NCBI GenBank assembly: GCA_003344405.1
Contig: NOWV01000093.1
Location: forward strand, 186,001 to 250,000
DNA: 64,000 nt
Direction: 5' to 3'
Source of the DNA: Trichoplax sp. H2
Taxonomy: Eukaryota; Placozoa; Uniplacotomia; Trichoplacea
The notes under the pieces were generated by a model. That model worked only from the letters and a program-made list of their open reading frames with translations. It was not told the origin of the DNA and searched no databases. The position numbers were made by a program, and so were the translations under genes. Each line of letters opens with the position of its first letter. Position 1 is the first letter of the stretch. Positions 24,673 to 46,899 of this stretch are shown here, piece after piece.

Positions 24673-24678
24673 GGGCGG
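24673..24678 (+). promoter_or_regulatory. GC box upstream of HEATR5
   Basis: GGGCGG in a locally GC-rich stretch 316 bases before the HEATR5 start codon. In such AT-rich DNA a GC box near a 5' end may be a promoter element for Sp/KLF-type factors; this is inference from position only. Confidence 0.35.
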
Positions 24679-24988
24679 CGTGGTAGTGTAGCGTCTGCTG
24701 TCTCATCTTGCTAGTGTGCGCACGCTGAACGTCCATGGGCATACGATTTCTATCAACTGGGAAGTCGTCCATTGTACAGCTTACTCTACCGTCACGCATC
24801 ATTCACTCGACGATCGCTTCAACCATCGTATCGAAGCGAGTCTATGGACTGACTGGACGTTGCACGTCAGTTCAATGTGGATCGTGTTCAAGCCGTCTGC
24901 ATGGAGACGAAAATTTCCTACCTAATCCTGGAATATCAACATTAACTAAGATTAAATCAATAATATTACCAAATAGACTGCAACAATC

Positions 24989-35454
<10,466 letters not shown>

Positions 35455-36968
35455 AACGCTTTGTTATGTGCAATATTAATGCATGTATGAATTTGATTCT
35501 TTATAGAATTTAAGTCTGTACTCGTGTTTTAATCTTTGAGGCCTGAAATAGATATCTAAGTGCCATATCTAATAGTATGTCATTGACATGATGAACGAAT
35601 AATCTACTTAAATGACTGCTATTTATTTACACTTGAGCTTATGTAATTAGAATCGTTTTATTCAAAGTGTTGTTGCTAGCTTGTTTATAATCTGAATACT
35701 TAAATGCAAAAGTATAACTTGTATGAAATATTATTCAGAAGTAATGGCCACTGATGGCACTATTTACATCAGGCTTTTGTGTCAGTACTACAAGTTGTCA
35801 ATATTTTGTTGTTGCTGCCACGATAACATCCATGTGATGCGTTCGCTTAAAGAGTTCGTTTTTTAAATTTAAGGACTTTTCTATATATCAGGAAAATTTT
35901 AATTTATACGAGATTTGAAATTCTAATTTGTAGGATAATATATAATTAATTAATGATTGGACGAAATGATATATGCACGGCTATTTATCGATTTATCCTT
36001 GCAAATGAACTTATTGATACAGTTATATTCTTAGCATTAAATTTCTAGCACATGTATATAGTTTTATTTTAGGATGATGTTTAGTGAATAACAGAAATAT
36101 GATTGCATCTGACGCTTAAAACAAACACTCGTTCTTTGTACAGTACATTTAAAGTGCTACTGAATAAATGATTATGTTTTGCATGACAATTTATCAAAAG
36201 TAATTGCTTTGCTTTGTAGCTGTGACACCTGATTTGTTATCGACATAATAAAAATGATGTTATATATACACATAAATACGTAGACGAATATATCCGATGA
36301 TTTTATTTTTTGTAAAAACATTGCATCAACAGATACGAAAGTAGACACGTTTAGCTAACTCTGCGTTGAAGTTTATTAACTGATTACCCTCCTTGTAGCT
36401 AACAGTGCAGTGGTGGACAATGTACTGATCGGAAAGCTAGAAGAAGAGGGAGAGATACTATCGTATAATCCAGCTGTCAATTTCATTTAAAATAGTAATA
36501 GCGTTCCATCGGCTTTAATGGTGTATACTAAGATATATGCACGATATAGATTAAATGCTGTTAATCATGGTTTAATGCAATTCTTAAGTATGAATCATAC
36601 AATTAACATTATCCTATTTAAATTCAGTCCTACTCTTCAGTATACGTCGAATAACACATATGCGTACTATAAATATTACCGTAAGGGTATACGAGTGGAG
36701 CGTATGTGAGGATGATGATATTTATTAATAATTCATAAAATGATTTCAAATCAAATTATTGACCGATTCCATGAAGCTTCATGATCTCCCCTCGTATGTC
36801 CTTTGCATTTTTTATCAGCAGCTTTAGTAGCCATCTTATAACACATACATGATTAAATTAATGAATATACTTAAAAACAATAAAGTTGCGAATGACATAA
36901 ATTGATAAACTTTAAAATTTGATGAAAATTGTAAACAATTTCTGTTTTAGTTTCATATACTACAGAGC
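35455..36968. other. Tail-to-tail intergenic region between HEATR5 and COX20
   Basis: It carries the HEATR5 3' end (AATAAA at 36163) and, on the minus strand, the COX20 3' end (AATAAA complement at 36721-36726). An exon-like open segment at about 36409-36488 could not be attached to either gene. Confidence 0.55.
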
Positions 36969-38475
36969 CTAACACTCAGAGATGTCTTGGTGATTATTCT
37001 TTTCATCTTCAGTCTCTGATTGCTTCCGAGCCAAATCAACTCTTGACTGATATGCGCCGACTATTTTACGTAGTCTTGCTCTTTCTTTGCTTACGTGGTA
37101 ATTGCAATAAGTCCTAAAATGACATGTGATCATAAATTAATGCACCATTAAATTACATCAGTAAAATTCTACCGATATTATTAGTGTAATGCTGACATGT
37201 TTCATAATTTGTAAACTAATTGTGGCTATTTTTACCAAGTAACGCATTAACAGCAATACGGTAATAACAAAGATGCAAACTTGAGACATGATGTAGCGTG
37301 GATAGTAAAGCAATTTTCTTACCAGAAAGATAAGGATACGACAGCAAATGATGCTACAGCATAATCACAAGACCTTCTAACAATTTCTATGAGAAATAAA
37401 GGCAAGTAATATTGGATTAGTACTCTATCTATAAAGTAGAACAGTGTATGTAGCTTCTACACTTTCATTCTATTAGGGAGGGATTCATGTCAGTAGATGG
37501 TTAGTATTGAAATTTCTACTTTATTTCAAGATCTTATTAATACTTACTAGTTCTAGTGAAGACTAAGGCTCCTACGACCAAACCGCCAGAAATTCCATAC
37601 AGAAGCGAAGATCTTGCACAGGGTACTTTTTGATAGTCAAAGTGCCACCACTGCTAATCAAGAAACGGCTATTAGCTGATTTCTTATAGATTATTACTAT
37701 TTTATATACATTGTCGTAGAACTACTGCAATATGATCACGCCAGACACCATTATATTTGTTATCGGTACGTATATTAATCTACTCGCATTGAGAACGTAT
37801 CAAGGTATAAAATACATTTCTAGTAGTAAATGCAAATAGTACGATAAGTGTAACAATCTCAACAACACGATGTCAACATGTAGTCATCGTTATGGTATAA
37901 CTACAGTATCCATTGTGTATCATCAAAGGGTCCTACAGGATATAGTCCTTGTATACTACGGCTCTAAGTTGCATCTCACGTAGAATAATATTGCAATGCA
38001 TTGATATTTAAGAGCATACGTCCATATTGCATTGCTAGCAATGTCGCTGCAACAACTAGATAGCTAATAACTGAGATGAATTTGATCTTACAATATACAG
38101 TATAATTATGTCTATACGTTTTATCTAACAGTATTAGTACAAACATACTACAGCATAACTACCCGGTATACTGTAGGATTATATATATTGATTGTACAGG
38201 ATATCCTGTCGATCGAGGAACATCCATGGTTATTCTACGAGTGTCCTTGTAGCGTATAGGGCTAGCATAGGGGCTGCATTGATCATGTAGCCATGTATTG
38301 AAGACATCTGATAGTCAGATTATTATATCACTACCATAGTGGCTAGATAGAAAGAGCAGCTCAACGCTAACGCAATTCTCCTTCTCATCATCATGATCAC
38401 TACTATGAAAGAGGAAGTTATTGGAGAACATTTTACCTTTCTTGCAGGCTTGGCTGAATTATCTACTTTATCCAT
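36969..38475 (-). CDS. COX20: Cytochrome c oxidase assembly protein COX20
   Basis: Four small minus-strand exons: 38437-38475 (start), 37548-37653, 37323-37386, 36969-37113 (stop). All have GT-AG ends and matching phases, totalling 117 residues (human COX20 has 118). The family core is clear: FDYQKVPCARSSLLYGI, where the human protein has a similar PCARHSILYG, then a first membrane segment (about 28-47), the KIVRRSCDYA link, a second membrane segment (about 56-73) and YCNYHVSKERARLRKI. COX20 is a hairpin protein of the mitochondrial inner membrane that stabilises newly inserted COX2 and hands it to the SCO copper chaperones. The C-terminal tail is charged and rich in Glu/Asp/Lys. No open frame over 60 codons marks this gene, so length-based ORF calling misses it. 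The start was chosen as the only ATG preceding the donor at 38436; the 13-residue first exon is the least certain part. Confidence 0.9.
37654..38436 (-). other. COX20 intron 1
   Basis: A 783-base phase-0 intron. It contains scattered TACTGTA/TACAGTA motifs (for example near 38097 and 38171) and no other recognised feature. Confidence 0.7.
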
Positions 38476-39570
38476 TTGAAGCTAATCCATCATCCATGTA
38501 AAGCACAAAAATAAACATTAATATGAATTGAATGAAAAATAGATAAAGTGGATAATATTGTTGAAAACTTGATCTACATGTTTTTACCTGGATTTACACA
38601 ATCTATAACGATCGATGATCGCTGAAGAGAGTCGTAAAAGCTGCTTCGGAGAACAATTTGAAGGCAGATCAAGCAAGCTCTTGCAGGACAGAAGGAATCC
38701 AGTCATAAATCAATTGGCCGGTAGGTATACAGCTCATTCATGAGTCCTTCCTTACTAACCTATCACACTACCAGTTACTATGGGATTTGATTGATGAACG
38801 ACTGTGATTTGAGGCCTATGACTGTCATCGCGGAATCTTCGTGGCTACAGTACACAGAAACGGCCGTACTGTAGTTTACAGTACAGTGTACTGTACTACG
38901 CTCAATAATAAATAAATAATAATAATAATTAACATGGAGGCAAGAAACGCGTAGCTGCAAATTCTTTTAAAATTAACAACTAGCTTTTACTCTCTCTTTA
39001 TTGTATTGAAAGAGGACGACGTATATTGCTGGAAATTGAACGCTGCAAGCTAAGTTTGGGTAAGAATGAATAGAATTGATAGGGGTTACCGTGGGCTGCA
39101 ATTTTCAGCGGAATCTTTTCTATATTTGTTTAAAGTAGACATACAGTATACGACACCACAACATTTACTTTAAGTCCATAATAAACGATCGATTTAGTCA
39201 CTTGAACAGGACTATGACTACGTCTTTGTATGAATCAACTAGCTATTTACGGCAAGTTGGATTGGGTTTTAGACATGTAACATGTTAGTCAGATGTAGTC
39301 AAGGCTTGGACAGTGGCAAGTATAGTAATGTGTCATTTGCATGAGCACTGAGCAGGTAGGGTAGATGTAGGGTTGTTTTGCAGTCATCAATTGCAGAGCT
39401 CTGCAATACAGTATAGACTACTGTTTGCCTTGATGGTCAACTCAGTGATTCAGACTCGTCTTGAGACTCTGAAGAGTATCAACTATTTATTAATTTAGCT
39501 TATTTTTCTAGAACTATATTCTACACTCTCAAACAGAGAGGCTAGTTCCAGAACTAGTCTATACTGTATA

Positions 39571-39662
39571 GACATAGATCGCTCGTCTTCTACACAGTAC
39601 AGTATATACTGTATGTATATGCTACTATACTGTACTGTATATATATACAGTATACAGTAGAT

Positions 39663-39694
<32 letters not shown>

Positions 39695-40085
39695 TTATAT
39701 GTTACTCTACATTATATATATACTGTACTGTATATACAATATAGAACATACAGTACAGTACTGTACAGTATACTGTATACTGTATGTATATGCTACTATA
39801 CTGTAATGTATATATACCGTACAGTATACAGTAGATGTATGTATGTATATATGTATATATATATGTATATGCATATGTTACTATACATTATATATATGTA
39901 GATGTAGATGTTACTCTACATTATATATATACTGTACTGTATATATACAGTATACAATATATATATATATGTATATGTATATGTTACTATACATTATATA
40001 ACAGTACAATATGAATGTTCAATGTCTATGTAATGTACCATTATTATGATATTATACATTATATACGTTATATATAACAGTACTG
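39571..40085. repeat. Palindromic TACTGTA/TATA low-complexity block
   Basis: Interleaved TACTGTACTGTATATATACA, TATATGTATATG and GTACAGTACTGTACAGTA stretches recur several times. There is at least an imperfect internal duplication: GTATGTATATGCTACTATAC occurs at about 39612 and again at about 39784. Almost any segment can fold on itself. Confidence 0.85.
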
Positions 40086-40163
40086 TACGGTACAGTACTA
40101 TCGCATCACGTAACAGTATCATACCAGCAGGCGCATAGTCACATGACCTATATATGTCGGGCC

Positions 40164-40169
40164 GGGCGG
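40164..40169 (+). promoter_or_regulatory. GC box just upstream of P2X
   Basis: GGGCGG within GCCGGGCGGACGCTAGC, only 32 bases before the P2X start codon. It is a striking GC-rich island next to hundreds of bases of TA-rich palindromic DNA. The same GGGCGGAC string occurs at 53444 upstream of HEATR6. Confidence 0.35.
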
Positions 40170-40195
40170 ACGCTAGCAGACATAATCCTTCTTGC

Positions 40196-43100
40196 ATGAT
40201 GGAGGACGAATCGAGTGGATGCTTCGGCGTTCTTGAATATAACACTGCTAAGATTGTCCATATTAAAAGTAAAAAGATTGGAATCCTTTATCGATTAGTT
40301 CAGTTAATTATTGTTGGCTATGTTATAGGGTAAGTTGGATCAGAAAACAATCCAAAGGCGTCGTGATCGACCGATAGGCTAACAGTCCTGCAATCAATTG
40401 CAAAAATGCCCTCGATCGAGGCGATTTACTTGCCTGAAAATTGTCATCATTGCATGATTTATACTGCCTTTTCTATCATTATTCTAGTTATGCAATCGTC
40501 TACAAGAAAGGATATCAAATATTCGATCAAGTACAAAGTTCGGTCACTTCCAAAGTTAAAGGAGTTGCGTTTACTAATTTTAGCCAAAGTGATCCATCGA
40601 TTGGAACACGGATATGGGATACTGCAGATTATGTCGTCCCTGCCGAGGTAAATAATGACGACACACTGTCTCTTTTTCTTTTCTTCGATGCCGCTAATGA
40701 AGTTCATTAACAAGTTGATTAAAAAATTAACGTAGAAAGAATTATGTTGATATTCATTGCATACCTTTGTATCATAGCAATAGTGATCAGAAGATCATTT
40801 TATTTTTGTAAATGAAATTCAATCCTTTCAACTCAAGGCATGCTTCGATATCTTACTTTATATAGTCAATACTGTAGCACTAAAAGATTTCAGATCTATT
40901 ACAATATTATCGATTATCGTCTTGTAGACGTATAAAAAACTCTGATACAGAAATGATCCTATTAGCATCGATCAGCAATCCTATTCTATTCTATTGATTG
41001 TATTAGCTTCGAAATCTTTTACGATAAACTCTTACATTGCCGGATGACCCGGATCCCAATATTGCTGTCGATCATCTCCACACTTGCTGTTTGTTGTACT
41101 GTGCATACTTTTTGCTAAAAGGCCCCAGCATGATCTGCTTGAAAATGCTTAGCTATAACACCGTGGAAAAAATGTAAATCTGCCGTAGAAATGAGTAAAT
41201 TAATGAGTTCTGCCCGAGTCATTTGTCTCGATCTTAACTCATCGACCACTGTTATGACCTTATTTTCTCAGAGTTGCTTAAAAATACTTCTCCATTACCG
41301 TATTGATATTTTAGTAATGATGAAGATCTTGTCTAGAGTTGAACATATTAAATTCCATCATCGACTAATTCTATCCTATTGATCCAATCAAGATGTTAGC
41401 TCCTCAGCCATGATAGCGAAACGTCTTACAGGATTGCTATTGCACTTTTGCCGATTTTTCCCAGTCAATACAACTGTATACAACTTAATAATTCTGAATT
41501 AGATCAAATTAAAATATTCATTTATCTTTATCTACGTAAACGTGTAAGATCTAATATACAATTGCACATAGTAGAATCGATTACAGTGAAAACTGAATTA
41601 TCCATTTATCCAGACTTATTAATCTTTTATTAATTAATTATAGTTATCCCCTATCAGATAACTCCTAAAGTGGCTATGATGTTTTGGCCATTCATTCCAT
41701 GTATAAATTACTAGCGCTCCATATCTTATGATAGACAGCTATAGGTACCTATTCGTACTCAATCGATGACATCCAGTATATACTTTTACGTTATGTAGTA
41801 CTAAATAGTTGGGAGAAGAAAGTTTTAAGGATTTCCTACAAATGTCTGAAAACTATTTACATTCTTTATAAAGTTTTACAAGAATAGATGCTGATTTACT
41901 ACCGCATTGAATCATTGTTTACTATTTAATTCGATATATGATCATAAATTAGCCAAATATCCAGGTTGCAATAACTACAATGTATGTAATAAATATCAAT
42001 CAGACAAACTCAATCAATAACAAGCTCTTCCTATACTACACAGAACATAATGATGGAAAAAAATATTATTCTGAAGTAGCATTCTTGTTTACAACTGTGC
42101 TACGATTCCAAAATTGACATGAACCTGTTAAAAACAACTAACACATTAAGGTTAATTAGTATCCTGCTGTTACCTTTAGTAGACCTTGTTACACCAAAGT
42201 AAGACGTGTATATCCATCATTTAAGCACTTGAAAAGTCCCTGGTATAAGCTCGATTAACAGCAAGTTATCTATCTATAATCTGTATTCTATCCTACATAC
42301 GAGTATATATCATCTTTATATTGATACAATGCTACACATCTGATACTTTTACATGTATTAAGAATGAAATAACAAACTCATTTTACGTGATCGAAAAATC
42401 CTATCTTGTAATATCATTCTTCTTTTATGACTATGCTATTGGGGGGGGGGGTAGATTCTTGAATAAAAAAGAGTAAATCTTTTAAGAAAATACACAACGA
42501 ATGATAAACTTTATATACAGTATGAAATCATAACGACAGCCTACTATCACGGTTACAGTTTGCATGTGCTACCAAATGCTACTAAGAAACGCAGCTCTTC
42601 CCCCAAGAAATTATCATGATACTGAAATGGAAATCACAGAATTGCTTAATTTTCTACGTTACAGTAAATAGGAAATTTCAATCAATTAACCATACTGTAT
42701 CAACAATATTATACAATACGTCGTACGAGCAAATTACAGTATACTGCTATTCAAGTATGTTCCAACTGACGAGTAATGACTTTCTTGTTCTATTCTATCT
42801 TAAAGGAAAATGATGCTACCTTCGTTATAACCAACATGATTATAACGCCAAATCAAACTAATGGTATCTGCTCTGAAGTAAGTTCATCATTATTCGGTCG
42901 TTAAATTGACTGCCATCGTATATACGTATATTGATAATTCAGTTCATCACGACATCGTTACTCAATTATAAAGCTCTTGAGTGTACAGTCCTTACTTCTA
43001 GAAGCGAGCTTTAATCAATGAGTGCTTAGCTAAAGAGCAACTTATTGTGTAAACAACTTTTGAGTATTACTTTGAAGTAATAAAATCTCTTAATTATAGA

Positions 43101-44915
43101 CTCATAAAAACCATGATGCACACTGTACTAAAGATATGGATTGCCCAAAAGGCATCCCTATTAAGGATGGTCATGGTAAGTTGGTCATGATTGAACTGTG
43201 CTTGTTATGATCAAAGTATCAATTTTAATTGATTATTACTGTATTGTTTTACTTAAAATGCATTGAATACATTAATTAGTGTGAAATATAAAGATGTTAC
43301 CACTAGTACATACAGATCATACAGTACTCAGTATCTACAGTATGTAATATATTCTGCATTGTTTAATAAGTAAAAAGATTAAAACAGCTTAGACATTAAT
43401 TTACCAATAAATTAATCTAGGTGTCAGAACAGGTAAATGCGATTTGTCAACCAAAACCTGTAAAATCTATGCTTGGTGCCCAATAGAAACTGATCAGCTA
43501 AAGTAAGATTATTAAAAACAATTCTTTTATTCTGTATATCAACTTTATGCCGACACAATAATTCAATATTAATTAAGTATTTTACTTACGCTAGATATCC
43601 CTTTCCTATTTTGGAAGATGCAAAAGATTTTACCTTATTAATTAAAAATTCTATTCAGTTTCCTAAATTTCAATACAGAAAGTAGGTACTAGGTTGCACT
43701 CTGGAGTATTGATATTGTCAAGAATCGTCTAGATGCATATAGGATAATCCGTCACCCGTTATCTAAAAGTCTTCAATGCATCTCTTTCTAGGCGAAATAT
43801 TGCTAACGTATCTTCTGACTTCCTAAAGTCGTGCCGTTATAGCCCTAATAATGCTATGAGTAAGCTCTGTCCAATATTTACCATTGACTCCATCGTTAAT
43901 GCTACTGGCGAATCTTTTAATCCGATCGCTTACCTGGTAATTTTTATTTAGTATTTGCTTTAAACCGTTATATATGAGAGATTTGTATAAAAATTGCATT
44001 TCATGTTTCCATTAAACAGGGGGGTGTCATCGCAATATTAATTCGATGGGATTGCGACTTAGACTTTGGCGATAGCAAGTGTCTACCTGAGTATACCTTT
44101 CAACGGTTTGTGTAATGTAAAATAAGATATGTTGCAGTGTTTAATCTTTCGTTACAACTTCTTTGTTCTTTGCCGTTCTTGGTTTACAATTTAGGCTAGA
44201 TAATCCGAACGTTACACTGTCACCCGGATATAATTTCAGGTTTTAATAAATTGATTGTCTATTCCATGTCATATGTCTGATATTAACGCTTTTACAACTT
44301 TTTTTCATCGATTTCAAATTGATTCTTAGATTTCCCATTTACTATCAAATTGATAATACTCAGCACAGAACTTTGACGAAAGCTTACGGAATACGCTTTA
44401 TTTTTATTGTTTTTGGACAGGTTAACAATATTTTTAGTATATTACAACTATTGTTTCAAAATTACATCACTATATGCTAATTAATATATTGCCAGGCCGG
44501 GAAATTCAATATCGTGCCCCTGCTATTAAATCTTGGATCTGGTCTCGCACTGCTTTCTATTGTTAGAATTAGTCATAGCATTATATTGTTAACGCGATTA
44601 TAGCTTAATTTTTAGATACTGACTCAATGATCACTTCGTGTTTATAACCATATCTGATAATAACTTGCTTTCTTTACATTTGTTATAGGCTACTGTCCTT
44701 TGTGATATCATAGTGCTATACTTTATTAGAGGCCGAATGTACTATTATGGACACAAGTACGAAGTTATAGAGGAAGCCGATGAAGAATCTGTAAGCTTTG
44801 CCTTGCTGAGATAATAATACATTATTATAATTCAACGATGTAAATTTATTGCAGTTGAATATCTTAATTACTTCAGGAATCGTTTATACAACCCGTGGAA
44901 AACAAACGACTTTGA
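40196..44915 (+). CDS. P2X: P2X-type ATP-gated cation channel
   Basis: Exons: 40196-40329, 40488-40647, 42806-42877, 43100-43175, 43421-43502, 43595-43681, 43792-43936, 44020-44105, 44195-44239, 44330-44420, 44496-44561, 44689-44790, 44877-44915. Together they encode 394 residues. The cytoplasmic N-terminus holds the conserved YNTAKIV (TxK) site. TM1 is at about 33-55 and TM2 at about 329-358. The ectodomain keeps all ten disulfide cysteines of the family. ATP-contact residues are present: K67 and K69 (KVKG), N294 and R296 (SPGYNFR), and K313 (TLTKAYGIRF), numbered almost as in vertebrate P2X4. The tail after TM2 has the YxxxK stabilisation motif (YYGHK) and ends soon after. This predicts a functional trimeric plasma-membrane channel opened by extracellular ATP and passing Na+ and Ca2+. 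ATG codons at 40196 and 40199 are both possible starts. The second intron is long (2.16 kb). Confidence 0.96.
40648..42805 (+). other. P2X intron 2 (2.16 kb)
   Basis: A long phase-0 intron with donor GTAAAT and acceptor AAAG. It contains an 11-G run at 42441-42451. Short open frames at 41191-41382 and 41448-41633 have no recognisable content. Confidence 0.75.
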
Positions 44916-46899
44916 CTTTACTCTACTAAAGTCAATTAATATCATACAAATATTTCCGTACTATACTTAGATATTGATTAAAAGAATTGGCAGATTCTTG
45001 AAAATTTTGTTAAGCCAAAATGAAATTTAATTTACTGTATGATGTAATTTCTTATTTTGTTATGTAGTAGTTTATCTCATCGAATTAATATTTTATCTAT
45101 ATACTCCTTTCAAGGTATTATAAATATCTTGTGCCAAATTATAGAATATATTTCAAACTGTACTTTTATCTATAAATACATATACGGTACATTGCTTGTA
45201 GAATTAAGCGGATTTTGATTGCAAAACATTGTATAAATTGCTGTATTAATGCTTTGATACTTATGCACTAACCCTTCTATGTACAAATATACATAATTGT
45301 TACAATTACTTTTAAAAACTAGTTATGCTTGTTACAAATGCTTTGCTAATATGCATAATGCATTATAGATATTGCCTAAATAGTGCAATATTAACTATCT
45401 GCATATAAATTTTACGCTAATACATGACAGTTGCTGAACTTACATAGCTGTATTAAATGAAATACCTAGTCGCTTTAGAGCATAGAGACTACTAACGACT
45501 GTCTGGAATCGTTAACTATTAAATTACTAGCAATAGTAATACTATAATTTCAAAACGAATTAAATTTAATTTGTAGTCCTGCGCTTAATGCTTTGAGTAG
45601 GCGTTGACCTATTTGGCTAGTAACTGACTAGTGTGCTGCTAACAAATGCTACCGCTACACCCCATGCTAAACTAGCAATTTCATGCAATTGAAATGTGCT
45701 TCTAGATGCATAAAGTGTTATAAAATTGATTCATAATAGTATAGTACGTTTATAGCGATATCTACACTGCGCAAATAGATACATACTTGTATTATAGGCA
45801 ATGAAACTGTACAGATTAGACTAGCTAATATCGATCTCATTTATTCTACTCTACTTGTAGATTAATAACGCAGATAATATCGTTGTCAGTTAGAAAATCT
45901 ATGGGATGGCGAGGCAAGCTACTTAAATAATAATTTGGATTGTTAGCAAAAAAGGTCAAAAAAATTATTAGGCCACAATTATTTAGTATTAAGGTATTAA
46001 AAATAGTTATAATCCTGCTATACTACCGTGAATTCATGATCAAATGTTGTTGTTCTTTATATTCCTGTATCATAAGTGATCGTGAATTGAATATGATCAA
46101 GGAATATAATTATACTTTCAATGATGCATTTAGCAGCAATTCTAATATTGTAGATATCTAGATGTGATGGAGTATGTACACATTGATATTCTCTACTTTC
46201 TTACTGTAAAAGTCACTAACAGATTACGGGATACAGTTTCGACTTCGAGTAACAATTATACATGTAGAAGTAAATTATATTTTCGACAACATTTCCATGT
46301 TTACAAATGTAGGCCATAACCTAGTAACGTACTAGCAATGTTGAACTAAGTATCTTAATAATTAATTATTATCTAAAATAGCTAAGAATGTGAAACACAT
46401 ATTGTGTTTAAGCTGAACATACTGTATGTATCAAAAATTGTATTTCTTTTTCGTTTATTGATCAAATACTGTGTCATTGATTAACACTGTGTCGAATTAT
46501 TCTGAATAGTCACCTACATTATAAAGAAACTAACAATATTCTTTAATGATTATAATAATGAATAATAGCATAAGCCATATAGTATGAAGAAACACTACTG
46601 TAATTATGACGCATTATATAGTACAGAGCCAGATTTATAATAAATATCCAATATCAAACTATATAGTGTTTCTACATATTTGATACAGATTCATAAGTAT
46701 GCTCGATGATGACGATTAAAAGATTTTCAGTATGACAGTAACACAGAATGATTTCATAAAGAAGTAATGCTGATATGGCTAATTGATTCGATGTTAATTT
46801 AATGTTCGCATTTTATAAATGCGTTTACAAAGAACTATTACGTTGTTTGAATGCTAAATCCCTAGAAATAGAGCGGCGTTAGCCAATCTTCAGCAATGA
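44916..46899. other. Tail-to-tail intergenic region between P2X and HEATR6
   Basis: About 2 kb of AT-rich sequence holding the two 3' ends. I see no repeat array, exon or RNA gene; the 73-codon frame at 45940-46161 has no recognisable content. Confidence 0.55.

Larger units (their letters stand above)
20635..24988. other. Repeat-rich divergent intergenic region (4.35 kb)
   Basis: It separates the FGGY kinase (-) and HEATR5 (+) start codons. It holds two tandem arrays (about 21075-22380 and 23900-24500), a run of N, and short dispersed copies of ATGAAATCATTCCAT. The last 400 bases before HEATR5 are clearly richer in G+C and CpG than the surroundings and probably contain its promoter and leader. 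No coding gene was identified. Confidence 0.65.
38476..40195. other. Divergent intergenic region between COX20 and P2X
   Basis: About 1.7 kb between two start codons. Its right half (about 39571-40085) is palindromic AT-rich low-complexity DNA; a GC box lies just before the P2X start. No gene was found. Confidence 0.6.

Noticed and set aside
20635-24988. Transposable element insertion explaining the repeat-rich interval
   Set aside because: No transposase, reverse transcriptase, terminal inverted repeats or target-site duplication could be recognised. Only tandem and short dispersed repeats are visible.
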